Positions 28,507-36,262 of a DNA stretch of 64,000 nucleotides are shown in pieces (positions within the stretch are counted from its first letter, which is position 1; the number at the start of each line of letters is the position of its first letter). The translations under genes and the position numbers were made by a program. This DNA comes from an uncultured Pelagibacteraceae bacterium. Lineage in GTDB: Bacteria > Pseudomonadota > Alphaproteobacteria > Pelagibacterales > Pelagibacteraceae. The notes under the pieces are model-generated. The model made no database searches, was not told where the DNA came from, and was given only the letters and a program-made list of their open reading frames with translations. The stretch is from positions 124,001-188,000 of the forward strand of contig CACJEN010000001.1 of NCBI GenBank assembly GCA_902592445.1. Reading direction: 5' to 3'.

Positions 28507-29409
28507 ATGCATATAAGTAAAAAAATTCTGAATAAATTTAAAAGTAAATTTTTAAAAAAAAAGATTATATTTCCAGATAATATTAATAAATTTATTCCTT
28601 CAATTGAAAAAAACTATAATCATGTAATAAAGAAAAATTACGAACTAAATTACTTAGGCAAATATATAAATTATATTCTTCCAGAATGCTTTAAAAGACT
28701 AAAATATAATTTTTCAAATTTTCCTAAAATACTGGATATTGGATGTGGATATGCTCCAATGTGTTTAGCAGCAAAAATTTTTAGAGATAACTCAAATTTA
28801 AATCAAAAGGACATACAGTACATTGGTATAGATATTCGCGAAGATGCTATAACATACAATAAAAAAAATTATAAAAAATTTAAAAATATCTTATTTGTTC
28901 ATCATAAATCAAATAATGATAGAGACTATATTGGAAACTATAAAAAATTTGAACATAGAGGTTCCAGTCTTCAAATAACTAGAGCAAAAAGCGATGGCTC
29001 TGAATGTAATTACAAAATACCAATTCAGTATAAAGCAGATATACAATGGTCAGGCAGTTTGTTTACACATCTGACATACAATGGTGTTAAAAAAACTTTA
29101 AAATTTGTTTCTAAACATTTAAAAAAAAATGGCTTAAGTATAACCACTTGGCATATAATTGATCCTGAAAGTTTATTTAGCCTTCAAATTGGAATTGCTG
29201 ATAGAAAATTAAAATATGATATGAAAGAATTCTTAACATATTCAAAAGAAAATCCTCTTTTGAATACTGCATATAAAATAGAATACATTAAAAAAGCTTA
29301 TAAATTTGCAGGATTAAAGATTGTAGAAATAATTCATGGTTCTTGGAGAGGTAATAAAAATAATGAGTTTAATTCCGAACAAGACGTGATAATTGCCAGA
29401 AAACTTTAG
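28507..29409 (+). CDS. Class I SAM-dependent methyltransferase, substrate unknown
   Basis: A 300-residue protein. The SAM-binding motif I is KILDIGCGYAPMCLAA at about residue 75, followed by an acidic turn YIGIDIREDAI. A later segment, SGSLFTHLTYNGVKKTLKFV, then LKKNGLSITTWHIIDP, resembles methyltransferases that modify lipids, sugars or small molecules. The first 70 residues are lysine-rich and not recognised. It is the only intact gene between two tRNA genes, with a promoter-like site of its own, and its frame continues after the TAG into a decayed tail (29410-29598). It is probably an accessory or strain-variable gene; that is inference. Confidence 0.75.
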   Translation: MHISKKILNKFKSKFLKKKIIFPDNINKFIPSIEKNYNHVIKKNYELNYLGKYINYILPECFKRLKYNFSNFPKILDIGCGYAPMCLAAKIFRDNSNLNQKDIQYIGIDIREDAITYNKKNYKKFKNILFVHHKSNNDRDYIGNYKKFEHRGSSLQITRAKSDGSECNYKIPIQYKADIQWSGSLFTHLTYNGVKKTLKFVSKHLKKNGLSITTWHIIDPESLFSLQIGIADRKLKYDMKEFLTYSKENPLLNTAYKIEYIKKAYKFAGLKIVEIIHGSWRGNKNNEFNSEQDVIIARKL

Positions 29410-29598
29410 TTAAATGTTTTCAATAATAATAAATTCAAAAAATTAAATAAATTAAAAGATATTTGGATTTATGGATATGACTTCAAAAAAGCAGAAGAAT
29501 TAAAAAATACCTCTTTCTTAAAGGTTGCGAAAGAAATTTTAAAATACAAGAAATTAAGAATAAATGGAATTTCTGAAAAAACTTTTAAAAGTTTATAA
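29410..29598 (+). pseudogene. In-frame coding remnant after the methyltransferase stop
   Basis: Sixty-two sense codons follow the TAG of the methyltransferase in the same frame, ending in TAA. The product is protein-like (KLKDIWIYGYDFKKAEELKN, then LKVAKEILKYKKLRINGI) but has no ATG, GTG or TTG start. It is either a C-terminal extension cut off by a nonsense mutation or the tail of a deleted neighbour. The rest of the gap, 29599-29728, shows no gene. Confidence 0.4.
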
Positions 29599-29728
29599 AA
29601 AATTTTTACCAACGGATTTACCAATGAATGCAAAGTTTGTGTTTTAAATTCTTAGAAAATACAATTTATTGTTTGTAAAGTTAACTTGTATGAATTTAAA
29701 AATTGATGTAATACCAAACTAATTTCAA

Positions 29729-29805
29729 GGGCCTGTAGCTCAGTTGGTTAGAGCAGTACACTCATAATGTATTGGTCCCAGGTTCGAGTCCTGGCGGGCC
29801 CACCA
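29729..29805 (+). tRNA. tRNA with CAT anticodon (elongator Met or lysidine-modified Ile2)
   Basis: A canonical 77-nt cloverleaf: acceptor GGGCCTG/CGGGCCC (one G-U), D arm with the normal GG (AGTTGGTTA), anticodon stem GTACA/TGTAT around CTCATAA (anticodon CAT), variable loop TGGTC, T arm CCAGG-TTCGAGT-CCTGG and encoded CCA. It is not an initiator, since it has a paired first base and no GGG/CCC anticodon stem. Elongator Met and Ile2 cannot be separated with confidence by eye. A weak promoter (TTGTAT, 17 bp, TAATAC) lies at 29686-29714. Confidence 0.93.
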
Positions 29806-29886
29806 AAAAATATTAAAAATACAACTTTAAGTTTAAAATTACTTTCTTTAATAATATTTTTAAATTTATTATGCTTTTATAAAATA

Positions 29887-30342
29887 ATGAATTTAAAAAT
29901 AAAAGTGTTGCCCAAGTATGCTTATTTAGCATCTTCTAGCATTGCATTTATTTTTTTTTGCTATTTTGCCTACAAAGCTTTTATTGCTTATTTAATTCAT
30001 AAAGAGCTTTATGGAGATGGAATGGATGTATTAGTATCTCTAAGAGCGGCACTTGCTGGAATAATGTTTTTATTAATCCTTCTTTTTTTTCAGTTTATAA
30101 AAATAAAAGATCTCAAAAGCCAGCGTACAATCTTGAGAGGAATATTTATTGCTTGGTCAAGTTTATTTATAATATTGATAATTGTGAATGCCAACTTAAT
30201 TTATTTTATTTCTTTAAGTGGAATAGCTGCACTAATAAATTTGATATCTTTATTTAGTCTTGTAGACTTAATTAAAGAAGAGAGGAATACATTGACTGAA
30301 AAAGAAATATATCTTTTGCAAAAGCTTGCAAATAAAAAATAA
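29887..30342 (+). CDS. Membrane protein of unknown function
   Basis: A 151-residue protein with about four hydrophobic segments: SSSIAFIFFCYFAYKAFIA, a second around AALAGIMFLLILLFFQFI, and two between IAWSSLFIILIIVNANLIY and ALINLISLFSL. It ends in a charged cytoplasmic tail (LIKEERNTLTEKEIYLLQKL). The ATG at 29887 was chosen because the open frame before it runs back into the tRNA and codes for nothing plausible. No family is recognised. It is convergent with mlaC, with no bases between the stop codons. Confidence 0.6.
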   Translation: MNLKIKVLPKYAYLASSSIAFIFFCYFAYKAFIAYLIHKELYGDGMDVLVSLRAALAGIMFLLILLFFQFIKIKDLKSQRTILRGIFIAWSSLFIILIIVNANLIYFISLSGIAALINLISLFSLVDLIKEERNTLTEKEIYLLQKLANKK

Positions 30343-30933
30343 TTATTTGATTATAAATTCCTCTAAAACTTTAAATAAAGAGTTAATATCACCATTATTA
30401 TTTTGGATTATTGAATTAAATTCTTCTTTTTGAGTTCTTGCTAAACTTAATCCCTCCACCATTAAATCTCTGATTAAAGGTTTGTCAGGGTTTTTTGTGT
30501 AAATTCTCCAATCAATTTTTACTTCTGGTCTTCCTTTGCTTGCCTCTAGCAAACTGTTCACTATTGTGTAATTATCACTTACTTTCTTCTCTGAAATCAC
30601 ATTAATTTTTGGATCTGTATAATCAATTAATCGACTTGAAAAACTCTTTAAAAAGTAACTTTTAAATAATTTTTGATACTTTGACTTATCTTCCTCTGAA
30701 ATAGACTTTCTATACTTACCAAGTGTATACATTCCTATTCCATCAATATCTACACTCCTTTCAGCAATATCATTCAGCTTAATAATTTTAGATTCAACTG
30801 GATCATCACCAGATAAAATATTTGAAGCTTGATCCACAATTTCATTGATTAAATCGCTCGGATTTTTTGCATATGAAAACTGTGATACAGCTAAAGAGAC
30901 TAAGATTATAAAAATTATTTTAATATAATTCAT
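30343..30933 (-). CDS. mlaC: MlaC-family periplasmic phospholipid-binding protein
   Basis: A 196-residue protein with a Sec signal peptide (IIFIILVSLAVSQFSYA, cut near residue 22) and the MlaC/Ttg2D fold. IGMYTLGKYRKSISEEDKSK and KLFKSYFLKSFSSRL are the family core; VDWRIY-like (here IDWRIYTKN) and IRDLMVEGLSLARTQKEEF close it. MlaC ferries phospholipids between the outer-membrane MlaA complex and the inner-membrane MlaFEDB transporter. It follows mlaA after 6 bp, so the two are an operon. The transporter genes are not in this window. Confidence 0.88.
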   Translation of the reverse strand: MNYIKIIFIILVSLAVSQFSYAKNPSDLINEIVDQASNILSGDDPVESKIIKLNDIAERSVDIDGIGMYTLGKYRKSISEEDKSKYQKLFKSYFLKSFSSRLIDYTDPKINVISEKKVSDNYTIVNSLLEASKGRPEVKIDWRIYTKNPDKPLIRDLMVEGLSLARTQKEEFNSIIQNNNGDINSLFKVLEEFIIK

Positions 30934-30939
30934 TTAATC

Positions 30940-31737
30940 TTACTGGGTATCAACTTCTTCCCAATCATCATCACTAAGCGTTTCAGTAACCTCATCAAGG
31001 TTTTGTATTTTTTTTCGTCTGTCTTGTAGGTATAAACTTCTTACAGATGAGTAAAGATCTAAGGAAGTTTTCTCCAAACTATCAAACGACTCAAGATTTT
31101 TTGCTCTAAAATCAACACCGCTCATTATTTTACTAAAGTAGTAATCTGCCTCGTTAAAATACTGAGTGTCGTTAGCTACTGTAACATTGTACCAAGCATC
31201 TCCACCCACAACATTTACAACTGAACCTATAGAATCCCTCACAGTTGTTGGTCCTAAAACTGGTAAAACAAAATAACATCCTTCACCTACACCCCAAGCA
31301 CCTAAAGTTTGACCGTAATCTTCTTTTTCTCTTTTCTCTAAACCATAATAAGACGCAACATCAAATAAACCACCAATTCCTAAAGTTGAATTAATTAAAA
31401 ACCGCATGGTATTTACTCCTGCACTTTTTAAGTCTCCTTGCAAAACATTGTTAGGTATCGTTACAACGTTACCTAAATTTCCAAGTGCATTACTTGCTCC
31501 AGATCTTACTGGTTGTGGAAGTTTCCTATACCCGGTTGCTAAAGGTTTAAAAATTACTTTATCTAATCCTTGGTTGAACGCAAAAATTCCTCTATTAACT
31601 TTTTCAAAACAATCACTAACTTCACTAGTGTCTGAATTTGATTTTAACTCAATATTTCCATCAGAACCAGCATTTGCCACTGAAAACAAAATATTGCTAA
31701 AAACAATTATTATTAAAATTTTAAAGTAGTTTTTCAT
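30940..31737 (-). CDS. mlaA: MlaA/VacJ-family outer-membrane lipid asymmetry protein
   Basis: A 265-residue MlaA (VacJ) protein. Core motifs are FEKVNRGIFAFNQGLDKVI, LPQPVRSGASNALGNLGNV, RFLINSTLGIGGLFDVAS and EDYGQTLGAWGVGEGCYFVL. MlaA removes phospholipids from the outer leaflet. Unlike the classic lipoprotein, the signal peptide (IIIVFSNILFSVANAG) has an Ala-x-Ala signal-peptidase I site and no lipobox Cys; the first Cys is residue 43, within the mature domain. So it is probably not lipidated. It heads the mlaA-mlaC pair. Confidence 0.9.
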   Translation of the reverse strand: MKNYFKILIIIVFSNILFSVANAGSDGNIELKSNSDTSEVSDCFEKVNRGIFAFNQGLDKVIFKPLATGYRKLPQPVRSGASNALGNLGNVVTIPNNVLQGDLKSAGVNTMRFLINSTLGIGGLFDVASYYGLEKREKEDYGQTLGAWGVGEGCYFVLPVLGPTTVRDSIGSVVNVVGGDAWYNVTVANDTQYFNEADYYFSKIMSGVDFRAKNLESFDSLEKTSLDLYSSVRSLYLQDRRKKIQNLDEVTETLSDDDWEEVDTQ

Positions 31738-31791
31738 AAGACGATTTATAATATAACTCTTAATAATATAAACACTAAATTGTTAAAATTT

Positions 31792-32517
31792 ATGCCAAAT
31801 ATTGTTGAAAAAATGACTTTAAATTACTCTCCAAACTTTCATTCAAGAAAAAGGACTAAGTCAGAAATTAAATATTTGATATTTCATTATACTGGAATGA
31901 GAAGCGATAAGTCTGCAATTAAAAAACTAACAGATGTAAATTCAATGGTAAGTTGTCATTATTACATAAATAAAAAAGGTCAAATTATTCAAATGGTACC
32001 TGATTTATATATTGCATGGCATGCTGGAAAGTCATTTTGGAAGAATGACAAAAATTTAAATAAAAATTCTATTGGTATAGAAATCTCAAATCCAGGTCAT
32101 GATCACGGATATAAAAAATTTACAAAGAAACAAATTGAAACCTTAATTAATTTATCGAAAAAATTGATTAAAAATTATTCAATTAAAAGAAAAAATATTT
32201 TAGGACACTCTGATATAGCCCCATTGAGAAAAAAAGATCCTGGTGAAAATTTTCCGTGGTATTTTTTATATAAAAAAAAAATTGGAATTTGGCATAAATA
32301 TGTAAGGAATAAAAAAAACCAATTTAAGATACTCAGGTCTGAAACATTAGAAAAAAATTTCTTTAAGAATCTGAAACGATTTGGATATTCAATAGTTTTT
32401 AAAAGTAATTTAGAAAAAAAAAAAATAATTAAAGTATTTCAAATGAGATTTAGGCCTAAAAGAGTGACTGGCATTTTAGATCTAGAAACATTTAATATCT
32501 CAAAAACCCTCAAATAA
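31792..32517 (+). CDS. N-acetylmuramoyl-L-alanine amidase (Amidase_2, AmiD/AmpD-like)
   Basis: A 241-residue zinc amidase that cuts the bond between MurNAc and the stem peptide. The catalytic zinc ligands are visible: His in LIFHYTGMRS, and His with its partner Asp in ILGHSDIAPLRKKDPGE. WHAGKSFW and NSIGIEISNPGHDHGY are further family blocks. A peptidoglycan-binding-like domain follows (FFKNLKRFGYSI...IIKVFQMRFRP). The ATG at 31792 is preferred over an upstream TTG at 31780. There is no clear signal peptide, so it may act on recycled muropeptides in the cytosol, AmpD-like, although the C-terminal domain recalls AmiD. Confidence 0.87.
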   Translation: MPNIVEKMTLNYSPNFHSRKRTKSEIKYLIFHYTGMRSDKSAIKKLTDVNSMVSCHYYINKKGQIIQMVPDLYIAWHAGKSFWKNDKNLNKNSIGIEISNPGHDHGYKKFTKKQIETLINLSKKLIKNYSIKRKNILGHSDIAPLRKKDPGENFPWYFLYKKKIGIWHKYVRNKKNQFKILRSETLEKNFFKNLKRFGYSIVFKSNLEKKKIIKVFQMRFRPKRVTGILDLETFNISKTLK

Positions 32518-32566
32518 CTTACATTTAAAATTATTGAAAAAATTTAAAAAAATTATATTTTCTAAT

Positions 32567-32930
32567 TGCCAGATAAATGACTTATCGCTTTAAGAAATTA
32601 AAGAGGAAAGTCCGGGCTCTACAAAGACACAGTGCCAGTTAATAGCTGGCGGGGGAGACCTCAGGGATAGTGCCACAGAAAATAAACCGCCTTATCAAGG
32701 CAAGGGTGAAAAGGTGTGGTAAGAGCACACCGGCTAAGTTGGTAACAGCTAGCGCATGGAAAACCCCACTGGGAGCAAGACTGAGTAGAGATGACACTGT
32801 TAGAAATAACTAAAAGCAGTCTTTGGCTAGTCATCAGGGTTAGTTGCTTGAGCTTTAAAGTGATTTAAAGCCTAGATAAATGATAAGTTTTAAAGACAGA
32901 ACCCGGCTTATAGTTTATCTGGCATATCCT
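32567..32930 (+). ncRNA. rnpB: RNase P RNA (class A)
   Basis: The catalytic RNA that trims the 5' ends of tRNA precursors. Conserved blocks are present in order: GAGGAAAGTCCGGGCT after the 5' helix, GCCACAGAAAATAAACCGCC, AAGGGTGAAAAGGTG with GGTAAGAGCACACCG, and near the 3' end GACAGAACCCGGCTTATA. The outer P1 helix closes the molecule: TGCCAGATAAA (32567-32577) pairs with TTTATCTGGCA (32914-32924). A -10-like TATATT ends 7 bp before the 5' end. The exact 3' end is uncertain by a few bases. Confidence 0.95.
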
Positions 32931-33010
32931 CATTACATATAAAATATCAATACAAGCTAATATTTTTAAATATTTTCCGATGTAATTTTATGTTGATAAT
33001 ATTTTAAAAA

Positions 33011-33035
33011 ACCCATAATATCCCATATATTCCCA
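33011..33035 (-). promoter_or_regulatory. Three phased TGGGN boxes (MraZ-binding array)
   Basis: Read on the minus strand the segment is TGGGA-ATATA-TGGGA-TATTA-TGGGT: three TGGGN units at 33031-33035, 33021-33025 and 33011-33015, each 10 bp apart. Direct TGGGN repeats with 5-nt spacers are the described MraZ operator of enterobacteria. They lie 29-53 bp before the mraZ ATG, and the proximal box overlaps the candidate -35, which fits autorepression. Confidence 0.7.
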
Positions 33036-33058
33036 ACTATGGAATTATTTAATATAAT
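33030..33058 (+). promoter_or_regulatory. Candidate mraZ (dcw cluster) promoter
   Basis: A perfect -10 TATAAT (33053-33058) stands 17 bp from TTCCCA (33030-33035; 4 of 6 matches to the -35 consensus). The predicted start falls at about 33064-33066, on the mraZ ATG itself, so the transcript would be leaderless or nearly so. The -35 overlaps the last TGGGN box. Confidence 0.5.
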
Positions 33059-33063
33059 AAGAC

Positions 33064-33519
33064 ATGTTTTTATCTACGTACGAAAACAAATTGGACAAAA
33101 AGGGGAGAGTTTCAGTGCCTGCACCTTTTAGATCATACTTATCAAATCTTGGTTATAATGGGATAATTTGTTTTCCATCATTTAATCATTCATCCATAGA
33201 AGCATGGCCTCAAGACAGAATAGAAAAAATATCAAATGCAATAGATTCATTAGATCCCTTTGAAGAAAAAAAGGATTATTTTGCAACATCAATTTTATCA
33301 GAAAGTATAAATCTACAATTTGATAGTGAAGGTCGTATTGCACTTACAAAAAAATTACTAAAACATTCGAAAATTAGACACAGCATACTTTTTGTTGGTC
33401 AAGGAAAAACATTTCAAATATGGGAACCAACTTCTTTTGAAAAATTTAGGGTAAATGCTAGAAAAAAATCAAACACCAATAGAAACAGCCTTAAATGGGA
33501 AAAAAAATTTAACAACTAA
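33064..33519 (+). CDS. mraZ: Transcriptional regulator MraZ
   Basis: A 151-residue protein with two AbrB-like swapped-hairpin DNA-binding units. The first has NKLDKKGRVSVPAPFR, the second LQFDSEGRIALTKKLL, each with the family DxxGR core. MraZ forms a ring-shaped oligomer that binds TGGGN repeats and represses the dcw cluster in E. coli. The matching boxes lie just upstream. It is the first gene of the cluster; ftsZ follows after 11 bp instead of the usual rsmH. Confidence 0.94.
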   Translation: MFLSTYENKLDKKGRVSVPAPFRSYLSNLGYNGIICFPSFNHSSIEAWPQDRIEKISNAIDSLDPFEEKKDYFATSILSESINLQFDSEGRIALTKKLLKHSKIRHSILFVGQGKTFQIWEPTSFEKFRVNARKKSNTNRNSLKWEKKFNN

Positions 33520-33520
33520 A

Positions 33521-33526
33521 AGGGGG
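33521..33526 (+). promoter_or_regulatory. Strong Shine-Dalgarno site of ftsZ
   Basis: AGGGGG, 4 bp before the ftsZ ATG at 33531. It is one of the few purine-rich ribosome sites in this AT-rich window, where most genes rely on overlaps or A-rich leaders, and it fits the high level at which FtsZ is normally made. Confidence 0.6.
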
Positions 33527-33530
33527 ATAA

Positions 33531-34958
33531 ATGACTATTAATTTTAAAACACCAGACATTAAAGAGCTAAAACCAAGAATATTAGTTCTTGGAGTTGGAG
33601 GAGCCGGAGGAAACGCTATTAACGGAATGATAGATGCAGGGCTTCAAGGTGTAGAATTTATTGCAGTAAATACTGACGCACAAGATTTAAGATTAAGTAA
33701 AGCCCATGGAAAAATTCAAATGGGTTTAAATCTTACAAAAGGTTTAGGTGCAGGTGCAAAATTGGATATAGGCGAGGCTGCAGCAGATGAATCTTTAAAT
33801 GAAATTGTTAATATTTTACAGGGTGCAAATATGGTTTTTATTACTGCTGGGATGGGTGGTGGAACTGGAACGGGAGCCGCACATGTAATTGCTAGAGCAG
33901 CCAAAGAATTAAATATTCTCACAGTTGGTGTTATTACTTTGCCATTTTTATATGAAGGTCCATCAAGAATGCGTAAGGCTCAACAAGGATTAGAGGAATT
34001 AAGAAAACATGTAGATACAATAATTGTAGTTCCAAATCAGAACTTATTTAAAATTGCAAGTGAACAAACTACATTTGAAGAATCGTTCGAATTATCAAAT
34101 GATGTTCTTTTACATGGGGTACAAAGTATTACAGACTTAATGGTGAGACCAGGTCTAATAAATTTAGACTTTGCTGACGTTGAAACAGTCATGAGCTCTA
34201 TGGGTAAAGCAATGATGGGAACTGGCCAGGCAGATGGTGAAGGAAGAGCAGTAAAAGCAGCTGAGATGGCTATTAACAATCCACTAATAGATGATTATAC
34301 ATTAAAAGGTGCAAAAGGTCTTCTCGTTAATATAACTGGTGGAAAAGACCTAAAATTATTTGAAGTTGATGAGGCAGTCAATAAAGTTAGAGCTGAGGTT
34401 GACCCAGAAGCTGAATTAATTATTGGTGCAATAACAGATGAGAGTCTTGATGGACTGATGAGAGTATCCATTGTTGCTACATCTTTGGATGGACAACAAC
34501 CTGAACCAAAATCAGTTATCAACATGGTGCACAGAATACAAAATAGAAATCCTGGTTATACAGATTTTTCTAATACAGGTTCATCTCAATCATTTACATT
34601 TTCAAATCCAACTAATTCAATAATCACTAGTGGAGCGAATGCTCTTAAAATTGAAGAAGAAATAAAAAATGAAAATTTAAATGTAAACTCAAATGAGATA
34701 GAAACCTACCAAGAAAATTATGGTGAAAAAGAGAGTTTGGAAACTCATGGAGTAGAAAGCACCTCAAATACAGTTGATAAAGATTTTTCGTCAAATGGTC
34801 TTGAGAATTTTAAATTTAATGAAGAAGAAACTCCCGAACTTTTTAATTCTGATAGCGAGGTGATAAACGAGGAAAACTCAACAAAATCAGATGAGGATCA
34901 AATTTCAGAGGAAGATGATCTAGAAATACCAGCATTTTTGAGAAGACAAAAAAATTAA
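33531..34958 (+). CDS. ftsZ: Cell division GTPase FtsZ
   Basis: A 475-residue tubulin-like GTPase that polymerises into the Z ring. The nucleotide-binding loop reads [16 protein letters not shown], the tubulin signature [17 protein letters not shown] lies at about residues 107-123, and the synergy loop is [14 protein letters not shown] linker of about 130 residues, rich in Glu, Asn and Ser, joins the core to the conserved C-terminal peptide ([12 protein letters not shown]) that binds FtsA and other partners. The location is unusual: it lies between mraZ and rsmH rather than after ftsA. Confidence 0.98.
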   Translation: MTINFKTPDIKELKPRILVLGVGGAGGNAINGMIDAGLQGVEFIAVNTDAQDLRLSKAHGKIQMGLNLTKGLGAGAKLDIGEAAADESLNEIVNILQGANMVFITAGMGGGTGTGAAHVIARAAKELNILTVGVITLPFLYEGPSRMRKAQQGLEELRKHVDTIIVVPNQNLFKIASEQTTFEESFELSNDVLLHGVQSITDLMVRPGLINLDFADVETVMSSMGKAMMGTGQADGEGRAVKAAEMAINNPLIDDYTLKGAKGLLVNITGGKDLKLFEVDEAVNKVRAEVDPEAELIIGAITDESLDGLMRVSIVATSLDGQQPEPKSVINMVHRIQNRNPGYTDFSNTGSSQSFTFSNPTNSIITSGANALKIEEEIKNENLNVNSNEIETYQENYGEKESLETHGVESTSNTVDKDFSSNGLENFKFNEEETPELFNSDSEVINEENSTKSDEDQISEEDDLEIPAFLRRQKN

Positions 34959-34976
34959 TGCTCTTCAAAAAAATAA

Positions 34977-35978
34977 ATGAATGCCACCATAAATCTGGAA
35001 AAAAACCATTTTCCAGTTCTGCTAAATGAATTAATTAGCATTATTTCCCCTCTTTATGGTGGCACATTTATAGATTGCACTTTAGGTCAAGGCGGATATT
35101 CAAAAGAAATATTAAAAACAAAATCAAATAAAGTAATTGCTCTGGATAGAGATCCGGATGTTTTGCAGATTGCAAAAAAAATAGAAAATCAAAATAAAAA
35201 TCGGTTTAATTTTTTTAATAGTAAATTTTCCGAAATTGAAAAATTAAATATTAAAGATAATGATCTTAAAGCTGTAATATTTGATTTAGGTTACTCTTTA
35301 AATCAAATTTTGGATTTAAAAAAAGGGTTATCATTTAAAAGCACTGGAAAATTAGATATGAGATTGGGTTTAAATCAGTTTTCATGTGATGATGTAATTT
35401 CAAATATCTCTGAAAAAAGTTTAACTAAAATTTTTAAAATATTTGGAGAGGAAAAAAATTCAAAATTAATTGCAAGAAGAATAATTAAAAATAGAAATAA
35501 AAATAAACTTAAAACTGAAGATCTGGTTAATATTGTAGCAGAAATTAAAAAGTATAAATTTTCTAGAACAAATCCATCAACGAAAATTTTTCAGGCTCTA
35601 CGAATTTATATTAATAAAGAGATAAGTGAATTAATTAATGGATTAATATATTCATTCAATATTCTACCAGTTGGAGGTATGATTGTTGTAGTAACTTTCC
35701 ATTCAATAGAAGATAAAATAGTAAAATTCTTTTTTAAAAATTATTCTGATAAAAAAAATTCCTCACGATATGCACCAAACATAATAAAAAATAATTGTTT
35801 AAAATTAAAAAATAATAAACCAATTGTTCCAAGTAATGACGAAATTAAGATCAACCCCGCATCAAGGTCAGCAAAACTTAGATATGCTATTAAAACCAAT
35901 GAAAATGATAATTTTAATGAATTACATGAAAAATTTAATTACTTAATTGAGACTGAGAATTTAAGTTATAATTCATGA
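34977..35978 (+). CDS. rsmH: 16S rRNA (cytosine1402-N4)-methyltransferase
   Basis: A 333-residue SAM-dependent methyltransferase (MraW) that modifies C1402 in the ribosomal decoding centre. The family start HFPVLLNELI is followed by FIDCTLGQGGYSKEIL (SAM motif), VIALDRDPDVLQIA, LDMRLGLNQ, and VTFHSIEDKIVKFFFKN with the catalytic region; the end has NPASRSAKLRYA. It starts 18 bp after ftsZ and overlaps ftsL by 4 bp (ATGA). Confidence 0.96.
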   Translation: MNATINLEKNHFPVLLNELISIISPLYGGTFIDCTLGQGGYSKEILKTKSNKVIALDRDPDVLQIAKKIENQNKNRFNFFNSKFSEIEKLNIKDNDLKAVIFDLGYSLNQILDLKKGLSFKSTGKLDMRLGLNQFSCDDVISNISEKSLTKIFKIFGEEKNSKLIARRIIKNRNKNKLKTEDLVNIVAEIKKYKFSRTNPSTKIFQALRIYINKEISELINGLIYSFNILPVGGMIVVVTFHSIEDKIVKFFFKNYSDKKNSSRYAPNIIKNNCLKLKNNKPIVPSNDEIKINPASRSAKLRYAIKTNENDNFNELHEKFNYLIETENLSYNS

Positions 35979-36262
35979 GAAAATTAATTTTTTTAATCCC
36001 TGTTATTTTTTTAATATTAGCAACAACTTTAACTAAAAACTCTACAAAACAACTAGATAAAAAAATATTTGAAACAAAAGAAAATATAAGAGCTTTAGAG
36101 AATCGTTTGGAGCTAGTACTTTTAGATTATAATTTTCTCACCTCTCCAAAAAAATTAATGGAATATCAAACAAAATTTTTTGAAAATAACCTCATTCAAT
36201 TAAAAATTAGCAACATTAAAAATTTAGAAGATTTGAATAATAAGATAATAAACGATGAGTGA
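35975..36262 (+). CDS. ftsL: Cell division protein FtsL-like
   Basis: A 95-residue bitopic protein: an N-terminal membrane helix (LIFLIPVIFLILATTL) and a coiled coil (KKIFETKENIRALENRLELV), then LLDYNFLTSPKKLMEYQTKF, which resembles the FtsL segment before the division-protein contact. It is called mainly from topology, length and position between rsmH and ftsI; sequence conservation in FtsL is low. It should link FtsQ/FtsB to FtsW and FtsI. It overlaps ftsI by 8 bp. Confidence 0.8.
   Translation: MRKLIFLIPVIFLILATTLTKNSTKQLDKKIFETKENIRALENRLELVLLDYNFLTSPKKLMEYQTKFFENNLIQLKISNIKNLEDLNNKIINDE

Noticed and set aside
28400-29805. Shared GGCCCACCA at the 3' ends of both tRNA genes, as possible attachment-site repeats flanking the methyltransferase
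   Set aside because: Both tRNAs simply have G-rich acceptor stems plus CCA; there is no integrase gene, and the identity does not extend past the mature tRNA ends.
29767-29886. Possible 40-residue N-terminal extension of the membrane protein at 29887
   Set aside because: The extra codons begin inside the CAT tRNA gene and translate tRNA sequence.
32518-33063. The 545-bp stretch between the amidase and mraZ as a possible site for further protein genes
   Set aside because: It is fully explained by RNase P RNA and the MraZ-box promoter region.
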